DNA of 64,000 bases from Lonicera japonica (GCA_021464415.1 JAKCWG010000107.1:1-64000), one strand, 5' to 3'; shown: positions 33,886 through 46,420, counted from the stretch's first letter. Numbers and translations: made by a program. Notes: a model not told the origin generated them from the letters alone.

Positions 33886-33900
33886 ATTGGTATCAGAGGG
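33886..33900 (+). other. Primer-binding site, tRNA-Met type
   Basis: ATTGGTATCAGAGGG directly follows the LTR end CCAACA, one base from the usual TGGTATCAGAGC word of copia elements. Confidence 0.85.
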
Positions 33901-33940
33901 TGTACTCTTGTTTTGATTTCATAATTTAGAGATTACGATC

Positions 33941-35048
33941 ATGTCCTTTTATCAAGGAACCGGCCTTTCCGAATGTGCTTCTATTTATAGACCGCCATTG
34001 TTTGATGGCAAAAACTATAGTTATTGAAAAAATTCGTATTTTTACATTTTTATAGGCTTGTAATTTTGAACAATGGAGGGTTACACTTGTTGGACCCTAT
34101 GAGATTACCAAAACTGACGAGAAGGGAAATGTTATTCCCAAGTCAATATCTGAATATAATGAGCATGAAATTAAGAAAATTCAATTCAATGCTAAAGCTT
34201 TAAACTCATTACATTGTGTATTGACTATGGATGAATATAACAAAATCACTAGTTACAAAACTGCAAAAGAGATTTGGGACAAGCTTGAGGTTACCCATGA
34301 AGGAACCTCTCAAGTCAAGGAGGACAATATAAATGTACTTGTCCATGATTATGAGTTATTTAAAATGGAACCTAATGAATCACTTACTTTTATGTATAGT
34401 AGATTTTCTATTCTCACTAATGCTTTGGACCTTCTTGGCAAGGTTTATTCTAATGAAGAGAAGATTACAAAAATTCTTAGGATTCTTCCAAAGATGTGGA
34501 GGCCTAAGGTAACGACGATTCAATAAGCTAAGAATCTCAAAACTCATAGCATGGATGAGCTATTGGGTTCTCTTAAAACCCATGAGAAGGAGTTGCAAAG
34601 AGAGGAATGAGAAGAGAGAGCAAATCTAATGGAAACATTTGCTCTAAAGCCAAATGAAGGAAATGATGAAAAAGGAGATGGAAACATGGCACTTTTATCT
34701 AGGATATTTGAAAAATTCCTAGCGAAGAAGAAGTACTCTCAAAGGAAGATCAACAACAACCTCTTATCCTCAAAGAACCTCCATGATAGATCAACTCATC
34801 CAAAAGTTAATAATGAGAAAAGGAAGTGTTTTCATTGTCATAAACCGGGACACTACAAATCAAATTGTCTGGTTAAAAAAGATGAGAAAAGAGAGAAAAA
34901 GAAAAAGTTATACAAAAGATTGAAAGATGCTCTCAAAGGGCATTCAAGCGAATCGGAAGAAGACGAATCCGATATCGAGTCAAGTGATGAAGAGATGGCA
35001 CAAATGACAAAAGATGGAGAGGCATACAAATGTTTGCCTCATAGATGA
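33941..35048 (+). pseudogene. Copia gag (UBN2-type) with zinc knuckle, broken
   Basis: It starts at ATG 33941 (MSFYQGTG...RPPLFDGKNYSY), hits TGA near 34026, and shifts frame. It is readable again from about 34090 (KGNVIPKS, ALNSLHCVL). The main open part starts 34221 (TAKEIWDKLEVTHEGT, FSILTNAL). TAA at 34524-34526 and TGA at 34608-34610 are in frame. The last part (34629-35048) has a CCHC knuckle C67, C70, H75, C80, then a Lys-rich and an acidic tail. It ends before any protease motif. Confidence 0.85.
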
Positions 35049-35370
35049 AGCATTCTTGGAGAAACCATTTTCTCTCCATGGCCTTGATCCTTTTTTGATG
35101 TTGCTATAAGGGGAGAAAATGTGTGTATGGTGATCAATATTGGTAAGACTTTAATTTCTTTATGTCTTTAACATTGATACTTGTTTTCTTTTGAAAACTT
35201 TATTTGAGATGAAAAATGTTTTAATGGTTTTAAAACTATCTCAAATATTTTCAATGCTTTTAATAATCATTTATTTTATTTATGCATAATTTGAGGGGAA
35301 GCATATTTTATTTACTTCATATGTTATTTATACTCATTATTGATAACACACTTAATTTATTATCATCATA

Positions 35371-35384
35371 AAAAAGGGAGAGAT
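35371..35384 (+). other. Polypurine tract of the gag-only copia element
   Basis: AAAAAGGGAGAGAT directly precedes the 3' LTR start TGTTGATC. Confidence 0.8.
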
Positions 35385-36004
35385 TGTTGATCTTGTAGGT
35401 CTTAATCTTATTTTGATAATAACAATAATTTAATCATGTGTAATTTAACATGTTTCTTGATATAAGTTTATAGGTCATTTACTTGAAAAATCAAGAAAAG
35501 CATGCCACATGACAAGGATCATCGTAACACTATCCGATCAAGTCAAAAAAGCATTGTACAAGATAAGGAAGATCAATCTCATCACAATGCAAATCTATAG
35601 ATAACAAAGATCAAAGAGTTATGCAAAAGTTTCAAGTGAAGATCAGATTGAAGAAACAAATCGTAGCATTTAAAAACTCATTAATTTGCTAATTGAGTGA
35701 GTGCTTAGAATTGTTTGTAAAGTTTCTTATTTGATTATTTATATAGCTCATACACATTGATATAGCATTCATAGATTTATCAAAATCTATTTAAATCAAA
35801 ATTCATTTGAAAACATCATTCTTACAAAAATCGGTTTTCAAATAAATTCATATTAAATTCAAACGATCATATTTTGAGTTTTTCCACAAATAGGTGTTTT
35901 AGGAACTTATTTTTTAAGTCCCCAAAGTATTAGAATTGATTTTGGAGCTTATATGCAAAAGTGTAAAAATTAGAATTTTGGCCTGATAAACAGAGCCCAT
36001 CAGT
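35385..36004 (+). repeat. 3' LTR of the gag-only copia element, first part
   Basis: Homologous to 32448-33079. It breaks at CCCATCAG, inside the first palindrome site of the array, where the solo LTR starts. Confidence 0.88.
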
Positions 36005-37926
36005 GATAAACGCGTAATTTTGTAGTCGCTAACACTCTTTTGATTGTGTTTATTGCGTTTATCTTAGCCTAGTTTAATTAAATTAATCCACTTCTTGTGC
36101 ACACACTCAAATATCAAGAATTGCTTTAACATGGCTCAAAGTAGCCTTTTATAGTGTCTTGAGTGTACCTTCAGGCTATGGAAGCAAGTTGGAGAGCTTT
36201 GGAAAGCGTACAAGAGAGATAGAAGCCAAAAGAGAAGAAAAAAAAGTCTCCCGAAGTGTCCTCTGATCAATCAGAGGAGCCTCTGATTGATCAGAGGCCA
36301 CCTTTTAGTGCAGAACATTCCCTCTGATCGATCAGAGCCCACCTTTTGAGCCAAAATCTCCCCTCTGATCGATCAGAGAAGCCTCTGATCGATCAGAAAC
36401 CTCCCAGATCTCAAAGGACAGCACCCAAAAGCAGTTTTTCTCCCATTTTTATGCATTGAAACTCACCAAAAGTGCTGGACTTTCCATTTCTAGATAGGAT
36501 GAGGTGCTTACCCATTGGGTTCTTTAGAAAAGTGTACTAGAATACCCATTTTTGGGCATTGCTCTCCCATTATTTATTTGCTCTTTGTCCCTCATGTAAT
36601 GAAGGCAATTTTCTAGATCTAGATTCAAGTAATATAAGCATTATTTTCCTGCACTTTCTCTCTATCTATCACTTTTGTAAGAAATCTAGTTAGAGAAACT
36701 CTTGAGAGAAATAGAGATCACTTTAATGATTTTTGTTTATACAACTATCATGGAGTAGTTTCATTGCTAAGGCTAGAAGATGAAGTTTGCATTGCATTAA
36801 TTATGTAAGTTTGTTTCTCATTCCATTGTTAGTATTGTTAAATACTTGTTGAATCCTTCATCTTCTCCATTCAATCAACCATTCATAAGCTAGTAAGATA
36901 ATCCTCATAAGGTGATTAGACTTTGTATGCCTTGTATACATAGATCTCAAGCATTAATGAGGAGATGATACATTTGTGTATTTCTTATTAGCCTATGTCC
37001 ATTCCTTCTATGATTGAGATACTTTGCATTGCCAAGCATGTTTAGTCTTTGAATATTCATAGAAATACCATAAATTTGAGATTCCAATCCTTGAATGCTT
37101 TAATGATATGTTGAGTGCTTTCTACACTTTATGTGATTTTGAGACTCAATATTTTCTTAGTTAGAGTGTTGCTAAGGAGGATCTCTGAAGTTTATGCCAT
37201 AATCAACTACACTAATCACCTTAAGGATTCAATTTGTATTTATCAAATGTGTCTAAATCGGATGATTTAATCTCTACCTAGACCTCCCAATCTTAGACAA
37301 ATGAAATGTTATGATTTATTGTGCTAAACTTTTTAGTTGGCCATTTTCATAATCAAGTCAATTGCCTAGGGGAAACTAACATTGAATTCTCAATGCCTAG
37401 TTTAATTTTATGCCTTTTCTTTTGGTGTATCTCAAGTTTACATCTTAGTTGGACATTATATGGGAATGGGTTGCACTTGCTTACACCCTTTGTTGCAAGA
37501 TAAAAATGAGAGATACATTTGTGTTGAGTTTTACTCACACCCTTTCTTTATATGGCATTTATATGGGAATGGGTTGGTCTTGCTTCACACCCTTTTGCTT
37601 AGAAAAGTGTAAGATACTCAACACTTAGGAATTGCATTGAGAATTTTGAATGAGATTAATTTTACATAACATTGCAAAGCAAATGAATTCTATAATGCCT
37701 TAGCCTTTTCTTATCAATTGATACATCACTTTAATTTTTATTGCAAGACTTTAAAATCAACAACTAAAATCAACCAATCAAATTATCTTGAACAAAGCCT
37801 TGGACTCGTAATCACCACATCGTCTTTCCGACTATCCTTGTGGTTCGACACTTGGACTTACCAAGTATTATAACTTGACGACCTACACTTGGGTTCCTAA
37901 GCGCGGAAGTATTTTCGGGCGCGTCA
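36005..37926 (+). repeat. Solo LTR (second Athila-group family) inside the copia LTR
   Basis: TGATAAACGCG...GGCGCGTCA, 1922 bp, with target duplication ATCAG at 36000-36004 and 37927-37931. Its ends and the tail motif GTGGTTCGACACTTGGACTT relate it to the Athila-like LTR, in the opposite orientation. It has its own palindromes TCTGATCGATCAGA (two copies with decayed centres) at 36263, 36283, 36323, 36364 and 36384. The 60-codon ORFs inside are not genes. Confidence 0.92.
36263..36397. promoter_or_regulatory. Palindrome array with different core (TCTGATCGATCAGA)
   Basis: Five sites start at 36263 (TGATCAATCA), 36283 (TGATTGATCA), 36323, 36364 and 36384 (TGATCGATCA). Two pairs have 20-base spacing with a single site between. 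At 258-392 bases from the LTR start they sit where the CATGATCGATCATG array sits in the related LTR. The flanks changed from CA/TG to CT/AG symmetrically on both arms, so the palindrome was preserved. Confidence 0.55.
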
Positions 37927-38700
37927 ATCAGTCGACTAAACAACTTTAATTAGTCGACTGATACTTTAGAATATAGCTGTTGGATTTATGATTTTTTACC
38001 ATTTTTTGTACCAAACTTCTACCAAACCTTATCAACGGTTATATTACTTTTGTGACTATATATACACTATCTAAGACACATTTTGACAAGCTTGAATCAC
38101 TATAGAAACATATTTTTCATCTATCTTTATCATTCAAAGATTCAAGAACTCATTTTAATCAATCATTCTTTGTTTGAGCTATAAATCTTGATCAAATAAG
38201 TAACTCTAGTGTGAGCTTCAATTGTATTTCTTAAACACTTGAGAGTTGTTGTTCATTGGTGTGTATCACCAAACAATTAGAATATACATTTGTGAGAGGT
38301 CATTCTCATAGGTTAGGAAGAGGATTCTTGTGATAGTATTGTGGTAGAGCTATACTTGTAAGTGTGTATATGAGAAGAATACACTTGTAGAGGTTTGTTT
38401 TTAATCCGAAAAAAAAATGGTTTTAGTGAAAATTCTCGGTGGATTAACCGAGCGCAAACGTATGGTCTAACAAACCGAAATATGTGGACAAAACGTCTTG
38501 GTCTTCAATTGGTTTAATCTTTCTAACTAAAGCTATTTATTTACTTGCTATATTTTTTGATTACTTGGTTGATTTGCTTATCTTTCTTGATATAGTTGTT
38601 TAGCTAGTTTAATTGCCTAAACATTTTCAAAAAGTTTTTAATTCCACATTTAATTTCATAAATGCTTTTCACCCCCTTCAGGGTTAATTTCCGACCTACA
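37927..38700 (+). repeat. 3' LTR of the gag-only copia element, second part
   Basis: It resumes at ATCAGTCGACTAA and continues collinear with 33096-33885. Palindromes TCAGTCGACTAA (37928) and TTAGTCGACTGA (37950) are 22 apart; only one pair remains here. TATA-like CTATATATACAC lies at about 38055-38067. It ends at ACCTACA, followed by AATTT. Confidence 0.88.
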
Positions 38701-38705
38701 AATTT

Positions 38706-40860
38706 TATCTAACCTTATTGCATGTACGTAAGGGAATCTTAACCCTGCATATATGGCGTCATAAATTCAACAAACCATACAAAATTATTTATGTCATGTC
38801 ATTATTACAACAGTTGAAGAATAATTACTCGTGTGATTATGACATAAATGGAAAACAATTAAATACCAAACAAAAAATCAGGCTAGAAGTTGTTTCCAAA
38901 TTACAAGACAAATGAGAAAATTAAGCAAAGTAAACTTGTACCTTAAAGATTAATTCAATGAAAATTATACAATTAAACACCGCTAATTAAACATGAAAAG
39001 CATGAACATCTGGGTTTTTATCTTGTGAAAAAGTGTTATCAAATGTATCCAAATATATTTGTATAATTCCCAAAATTGTTAAATCGTTAGACTGCTTGGA
39101 ATAATATTAACAGAGCTAGAATAAATGTTTTTTCAATTTCGAATACTTTAGATTTAAATAAAATGTAATATTCCAAAATTTTAAATATCAAAATATCAAA
39201 ACTATATTTAATTTATTAGAGATAACTTTTGATTGTATTAGAAATCGTTGTACTTAACTACTTATTTTACTTTTGTAGACCAAGAATATACTGGTATTCA
39301 AAGTCGTCATGACTTCTAAAAAAAAAAAATGTATTATGTTTAAAGCATAATGTACAATAAATTAGAGAGAGGATTTAAAGAGGACAATTTTTTTGGCGAT
39401 TAAATGCGAACCAACTATTTTGAGGGGTTAAATTGATATTTTTTTTTATGAAACTTGGTGAAAATGATCTCTATAATTAATAGATCATCTCTATCAAATT
39501 TCATTTAAAAATTCAACCGGGCAGTGGACTAGCTAAATATCTAATATTTTAACGGCTATAAATGCGCATATATATATATATATATATCAATTTTTTAGTT
39601 AACCTACTTTCTAGTTGAATTTTTAGATAAAATTTAGTGAAGATGATCTACTAACCATGAAAATAATCTTTACAAAGTGTCATAAAAAAATTCATACATT
39701 TAACCCCTCAAAAATAGTTAGTCCTCATTTAAAGACTAAAAAATTCGTTGTCTTTAGATCATTTCCCCATCAAATTAATGCATCGATCATTTCAATTTTA
39801 ACGAATAGACTAGTCAAACTATTCAAAAACAATGCATTATTCTTAAAATTTAATGTAGAACAAGCCAATTCATGGCATTTTTTTTAATAAGCATGAGGGT
39901 ACGTATATATGGTTTGGAAATTAATGGAACATTAAAGGCAGGAAGATGTATAATTGAAGAAAACGAATGGCAAAGTTTCATTGATCACGTCATTCAAAAG
40001 GAATCGTACTTTTTGAAAAAAATAAAAATTGGATGTTGAATAAGAAAATAGTTAACTATTAATTTCAAATGAAGAAAACTTTCTTATATGTAAATGACTA
40101 CTTTGTCAAGTGGTGCAATTAGTACACGTAGGAAAATATGTTTGTCCGACAATGCATGTATTAAAAGAGAAACATTCAAGTATCTGAAGTAGTTATATCT
40201 AACAATCGACAATACTATTTAGTACACATTATGGTTTTGATAAGTTTATTTACAACTTCCAAAAGCAAAGGAAATGTAATCCACTATAGGAAATGCATGC
40301 CCATTTTTTGTCATTCCCAATCTGTTTTTATACGTTATATAGCATATAGCCGTACAAAAGATTCATACAATTTTAATTAGTGAGTACGTGGAGTTGTACG
40401 TAACTTGCCACCTAATGAATGAGCTTAAAGTTGTCATATCAACTTGTAATGGGAATATTCATGCAAGTTCCAAAGAAAATTTTGTTATGAAAAAAAAGCA
40501 AAAAGCAAGAGTTAATCTCACTACATCCCTCAACTTATTTTCCATATTCTCACCTAAATTAGTTATTTTTCCTTTTAATTTCCATGTTGTTATCAAACCG
40601 AGCTTAAATTGATAAAATCACTGGAAAATCTCTTAATTCATATCAAGAATTTGAATTATCTTTTGCTAAAGTTCAAACAATATACATAAAATTTCAAATT
40701 ATATAAAAGCACAAAAATTCCAACCAATAATATTTAATCTTTTTTAAGTCTGAGCAATAAATTAATGTACCAGAATCAAATGAGACCCATAAATGTATAT
40801 GTAAAATCCCACTTTACAAATATAGCCGTGACCAATTAGAACTAGGCACTCATCACAGTG
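38706..40860. other. Non-coding stretch upstream of the MYB gene
   Basis: AT-rich, with no recognisable coding sequence. It holds the foldback MITE at 39371-39760. Near the MYB gene, ACAAATATAGCC (about 40815) and CCAAT (about 40830) are possible promoter words. Confidence 0.5.
39371..39760. mobile_element. Foldback MITE with long inverted arms
   Basis: The left arm from 39371 (GATTTAAAGAGGACAATTTT, CCAACTATTTTGAGGGGTT) matches the reverse complement of the right arm ending at 39760 (GATCTAAAGACAACGAATTT, CTAACTATTTTTGAGGGGTT). Arms are about 150-170 bases, with moderate mismatch, around an (AT)n centre at about 39570-39590. No ORF belongs to it. Confidence 0.65.
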
Positions 40861-40910
40861 TAACAAACTCACTTGTGCCTCAAAATTCAAGCATCTCTCA
40901 ACACCAAGTT

Positions 40911-40912
<2 letters not shown>

Positions 40913-40968
<56 letters not shown>

Positions 40969-41038
40969 CCTCTCCATCCCTCTCTCTCTCCCTCTCCCTC
41001 CTTCTCCCTCCCCCCCTTCTCTCTCTCTCTCTCTCTCG
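40913..41038. repeat. CT-rich microsatellite in the presumed 5' UTR of the MYB gene
   Basis: A pure (CT)n run to about 40963, then imperfect CT/CCT to 41038, ending 20 bases before the MYB ATG. CT-rich leaders are common in plant 5' UTRs. The frames through it are artefacts. Confidence 0.9.
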
Positions 41039-41058
41039 TCCTTAGCTGTATAACAAAA

Positions 41059-42612
41059 ATGGAGTTCTCTGATCTTGAAGAAGCACTTTTTAAGGATCTA
41101 GACAACTTAATGCACACTAAAGAAAACGACTTGCTCTTTCAGCGTACCTTGGGTGAGCTTAATGGTGATCGCTCTAACCCTTCTTTTTTTTAAGGCAATG
41201 CTCCTAGGGTTCCTTGTAATTCCATTGAAGTCATGAAAAAGCATTATGACGATTTCTTGAATGGTGTTGTGAATATGATCGAGCCAGACCTTATCGAGCT
41301 GCCCAAATACAAAGACGATGCCAATGACAACGTTGTTGAAGAGAGCGAGAATTTGAATATCAATGATAGTTATAATAAAAATTAAGATGAAACCGAAAAT
41401 CAAGAGCTGAGGGAGAAGGAATCTTCCATGGTGGCAAAGGCGATGACAAAGTGCCCGACCCTGAGAACTCAACAAAGGAAGAGGGGGGTGCCATGGACTG
41501 AAGAAGAACACAAGTACGTATATTATGTATCCCTTTTAAAAGGATGACTTTAAATTAAGCAGTTTTTTGGTCTCCCCTTTTAATCAAAATGTTTGAGATT
41601 TCTTTCATCAAAATTTGATTGAAATGATCTACACTGTGTGGGCAACATCTCCACTAATTTGATTTAAGAAAAAAAAAATTCTATATAAACTTAAGAAGAT
41701 TCTATGGCTTAAGTGAATAAGTCTACCTTTCGAAAATGAAATTCACGTCAAGAATATAACTTATTTAATGATCTTAGCAGTAAAAATAAACAAACAATAA
41801 CACGAATGTAGTAGAAAAAGTTAGCAAACAAATGTTGATACCTATTCTTTTGCAAGTAGGACCCACTGTTTGACCCATGAGAATTATTTTCTTACTTACT
41901 TTTTATTTCTCATTTATGTGTAGGCAAGAACCACTGTTTTTGACCAATCGAATACTATTTTTTGTACTAATCTAGATATATAATTATTTCATTTTATGCT
42001 ATAGCCTTTTTCTTAATTGCCCTCTTTTTCAGTAATTTTGATCAAGTAATTCTTGTTTTTTATTTTTATTTTATTATTGTTTTCGAAAGAAGATTAAAAA
42101 GTTTACAAATTATTATTATGATTATATGTAGGCAATTTATTATGGGAATGCATGAGTATGGAAAAGAGGATTGGAAATGCATATCAAGATGCTATGTTCA
42201 GACCAAAACCCCAATCCAAGTTGCTAGCCATGCCCAAAAGTTCTTCAGTCGGCAGAAAAGCAAAACTTCAGTAGAGCGCCGTCGCCCCAGCATCCACGGC
42301 ATCCAATCGGTGAACGCCAGCTACATCAGACTCCCGCACCGCCACCGGAACCCCCTTAAAAAACAAATATCTCCACCACATTCCGACTTGATTCCCAACT
42401 ATACCCTCTCACCTCCCTGTCCTACAATCTACCCTGCCTTCCACCAAACCTATAATGTCAGCGAAATGCCTGCCTTTAGTGGCCCAACTTCTCTGCCAGA
42501 TAAAACCGCTTTTCAGGTGGCTGTTTCGATGATGATGCCAGTGATGAACCAACTTTTTGATACTACATATCCTTCGCGTAACATGTTTCCTCCCTCCACC
42601 ACACCTTACTAG
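41059..42612 (+). pseudogene. DIVARICATA-like MYB gene with two in-frame stops in exon 1
   Basis: Exon 1 is 41059-41513, the intron (GT...AG, T-rich) 41514-42131, exon 2 42132-42612. The C-terminal half holds the second MYB repeat of the SHAQKYF class: GVPWTEEEHK at the exon 1 end, then KEDWKCISRCYV and VASHAQKFF after the intron (F instead of the usual Y). The N-terminal half resembles the first SANT-type repeat (TKENDLLFQRTL, VMKKHYDDF, ELPKY) but has TAA at 41191-41193 (after a T-run) and TAA at 41383-41385, with no frameshift. Such proteins are nuclear transcription factors. ATG 41428 could still give about 188 residues with the complete second repeat, so a shortened product is possible. 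Confidence 0.75.
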
Positions 42613-44975
42613 GGTTGATGGTGGTGGTAGAGTAATGATACAATTACCAGCTAGCTTGGTCATTTTATCATTACTATGAGATTATATTACATATTTCCAG
42701 GGTATCATGTGACAGTGAAATTTGTTTAAGTTTTTTAAATTTATTTTCTTGTTTTTGGTTGGCGGTTTAATTAAGTTTGTAAGATGAAATGAATGAAGTT
42801 CAATTATATGTTAGTCTAGCCTTGTTTTTTTTTCTGAATATTTGAAATATCTCTCGAACTTATTTTTAATGTTTATAAGGAATATCATAAACTAAAATTG
42901 CTAAAGAGTTGTTTATTAAAAAAAGAAAGTTTGAAAAGCCCGAATTCAGTAGCTGGTAAAAAAATTAAAAAAATTCAGAACTGATTCATTTTGAAGAAAA
43001 AACTCGTGATAAACTCGAGTACTGTAATTAGTATAATTTTACATACATTTTTTTTTGTTACACGATGAGGTATATATGGTTTTAATTTTTATTTTTTTTC
43101 TAGATAAAGTTATATGGGCATTGTTGGGTGACAAAGAATTCTATTTTGAACATATTATTATTATTATTATTTCGACAAAGATTTTTGAATTTTTACCATG
43201 CAAAAAGTAATTGTCGTTGGTTTTAATAATTTGCCTTCTCATTTGTTGTTTTCGAAGTGTTCAAGCGAAAACCAATAATTTAAAAGCAATAAATATTTAT
43301 TTTTTGGTGGGGTGGTCTCTGAGTTCAAACACAAAGGATATATTCAACACATGATTCACATTTTTTTCATTTTGAAATTTACGTGTAGTCTTTGAAAAAG
43401 TAAAAAAATCTACGCGTAGTATTTTCTTTTAACGGAATGTAGATTGGAGTTTTCATAACAAAAAAAATGTTACAAGATTGCTGCATTAATATGTTGATAA
43501 AGCTGGTAATTTTTATTTTTTTTAACTTTGATGATAGGAAGCAAACACTTGGCATTAAATACGCGCGTGCACCGCACATACATAAATACATGGACAGAGG
43601 CACTTTGGGGAAAGGGTGATAATGGACCGCTCTACTTTTTAGAAATTAATTTATATGTATATATACACATTATAATTTTTTAGTATCCTATAAATTTTAA
43701 TTCTTTAGGGATATGTGAGAATTTTATTACTTTGGAGTTCTACACACATTACCTTTTTACACTTCTGACGTTTATTTTCTCACTTAAAAATCAAAATCCA
43801 CACCCAAATTTTCATTCTCCAAAGTCTAGAACCACCTAACCTTTCACACTCACTCTCCCACTCAACAAAACCTAGCTATCCCAAAGAAATTCCCTCTGAA
43901 CAATATTTTGTTATCTAAATTAACGAATCTCCTCTCGATATCTACTTCAATATTTTACATGGCAACAACATTCTCATTGGCCATTTCCATCTCCACCAGA
44001 AATGTATTGATATCCTCGCATTCTTCACCAGTGCTATCCCTGTCAGTTGCCTACCCTCTCTCTTAGCCGGTGGTCTCACATCCTGTTGTTATATATGAGC
44101 CCTAGTTTCTTCAAGTATATATGAGTTATTATTCTTGTTTGCTTATTTAGAAATAGCCATAATTTTGATAAATTTTGCCCTAAGCCCCTAATTATAATCA
44201 GTTATATATACCAAGATTGTGTCCCGAGTTACAGAAAACAGGATAATATTGGTCAATTGTGTCCGAGAGATGCAAAACTTTCAAAATTTGAGACCCCATA
44301 GATTGTTATTTTAATTTTTGCTCTTTAATGTCTGCGTTAGCTTGTATGAAAGACTACTATGGCCGTAAAGTTATGTTTTTTGCATTTAAATTTAGACCCA
44401 TCTTCGTTCAAATCTTTATTCCGCTCTTGAGTAGAGAGATAGATAGATACATATATAAATATATAAAAGGTGGGGGCAGAGAGAGACAGAGAATAGTTAT
44501 ATATGTTACTAAGTGATGACTTGACATATTAAAGTTTAGAAACATTAAGGAAAACATTAAAATTTATCTTTAGATAATGATTTAAAAATTAATATTTACT
44601 AATTAGAGAGACTAAAACCAAATTTTTTCATCATAACTTAAAGTTTATATTTGACCAGGTATTTATTAGGGATTATACATTTGTTTGTTAATTAAGAAGT
44701 GTTAAGTAGCATTTATTCGTGTGAGATAGACGTGCTTACCAACTGTAACTGAATCTCACCATTTTTCTTTTTCTATCTCTTTAAGCGGTAGTTCTAGGCC
44801 TTAGAAAGCATGTTTAAAACAAAATAAAGTAAAAGCAAATTTGGGTTTAATTTGAAAAGCCCAAACCCGGTATATACAATAGTATATATTTAGTTATTGA
44901 TATATAAGCATGTGTATGATTATGTTTCATACGTGGTATAAAAGTTTTCCTAATAGGAATTTTTGTTTTTTTTCT

Positions 44976-45318
44976 AAAATATCATCTCTAATGGTAGGGT
45001 TGATAAGTTCGAGAAATATTTTTTCATAACATAACTTTAATAGTTAATAAAATTTGAAAATTAAAAATAAAATATTTTAAAATTTATTATACAAGTTTGG
45101 AATAATAAAAATGTTGACGTGGCAGGCTCAACATTGTCTATGAGACCCTCCACATGTAGAGGGTCTCCTTCACAACGTCTTCCTTTTTCTTTGCCATATC
45201 AGATTCACATTTAGTTTTCATAATTGCATTGGATATAATTTTTTATGTTCATCGTCTATGATTCCTATGTGTCACATCATTTCTTCACAATTCATACTTG
45301 CATTGGAGATGCTCTAAT
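44976..45318. mobile_element. hAT-type MITE candidate
   Basis: The left end CATCTCTAATGGTAGGG and the right end GCATTGGAGATGCTCTAATG are imperfect inverted repeats built on the word GAGCATCTCCAATG, a frequent terminus of plant MITEs. No clear target duplication was found. Confidence 0.4.
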
Positions 45319-45517
45319 GGGACTACAAATATATGCTAATAGAATTGTTCAACTATATATATATGTTGATTATTTGTAGACATGTAAATATAATTATGAA
45401 CCAAATTATATATATATAGTAAGGCTATAAAATCCCGATTGGAGGGATAAATATATAATTTTTTTAATTTTTCTTTTTGTACGTGGAGATGAACTATATG
45501 GTGAATAGATCACCTAC

Positions 45518-45662
45518 CCCAAATTTCATAAAATTGTTCAACCTAGCTAGAATAACTTGAGATGATCATTAAAAATTACAATGGACGAAAGTGTATATAT
45601 ATGTATCAATTTTTCAATATACGTCCACACTTCTAGGTTGAATTTTTTTATGAAATTTAAAT
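45518..45662. repeat. Imperfect inverted repeat, MITE-like
   Basis: CAAATTTCATAAAATTGTTCAACCTAG on the left pairs with CTAGGTTGAATTTTTTTATGAAATTT on the right, around a short TATA-rich centre. The arm words resemble those of the foldback element at 39371-39760. Confidence 0.4.
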
Positions 45663-46420
45663 GCTAAATTATGTATTTAACTGCTAAAAGGTAAAAAAAG
45701 AAAAAATGTTTTTGGTTTTAGTGGTTGACTCAAACCCCTTCTCCTTCCCCTTCTCTTCTAATCCATGTGTTAGTAAGCACTACTATTATAATATAAAGCT
45801 ACTAATAATTCAATTGCATAAGTTAAAAAATTATTGTATTATATTATAACTAGATATAAATTTAATTTAATATAAAATTAGTATTATAAAAGAACTATTC
45901 TAAATATTATAATTATAAATTAAAACAATATTCATTACAAACATTATTAAGTTATTGAATATTAATTATGACAAGGTAACAATACAATTATTTGGTTTTC
46001 AAGTTAGAATTAATAAATTTTATAATATAAAAAATATATAATAAAAAATATATTTTTTAAATTATATCTTAAGATAGTCAAAGTGACGTTATATCAGCTA
46101 AAATAAGATCCAACTATTTAGACATATTTTTCATCCCCATTCCAAGGAAAAAAAATGATTTTGATTTTTTGTTTTTGAGAAAAAAAAAAGTTGGACTAAA
46201 TTTTAATTATTTCTAAAAGTTTAGGAAATTATGAGCGGGTTGCTTAAAATGATTCAAAATTTATTTAAAAAGTGCATGGGAGATGATTAGTTAAAAGAAC
46301 AAAAATGTGGGCAAGAGATTTTAGTCAATGAGAAGTTTAACATTTATGACCGCTAATAGCATTCATAAATATGAGTTATAAATTTGTTATAATTGTGATT
46401 GTCAAAAGCATTCACAAAGG

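Larger units (their letters stand above)
32448..38700 (+). mobile_element. Gag-only Ty1/copia element (TR-GAG type), split by a solo LTR
   Basis: Two LTRs (32448-33885, and 35385-38700 with an insertion) begin TGTTGA and end in ACCAACA / ACCTACA. The target duplication AATTT is present at 32443-32447 and 38701-38705. The PBS, a decayed gag and a PPT lie between; there is no protease, integrase, RT or RNase H. The 1.5-kb core is far too short for pol. The LTRs have diverged visibly, so the insertion is older than the Athila-like element. Confidence 0.88.
42613..46412. other. Non-coding AT-rich stretch downstream of the MYB gene
   Basis: No recognisable gene. ATG at 43959 opens a 35-codon frame rich in Ser and hydrophobic residues, after a C-rich leader-like stretch (43790-43900). 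It may be a decayed exon, but the evidence is thin. MITE candidates lie at 44976-45318 and 45518-45662. Confidence 0.5.

Noticed and set aside
40873..41117. Upstream extension of the MYB frame through a Ser-Leu repeat, and the opposite Arg-Glu ORF
   Set aside because: Both are translations of the CT repeat; ATG 41059 after the repeat fits the gene better.
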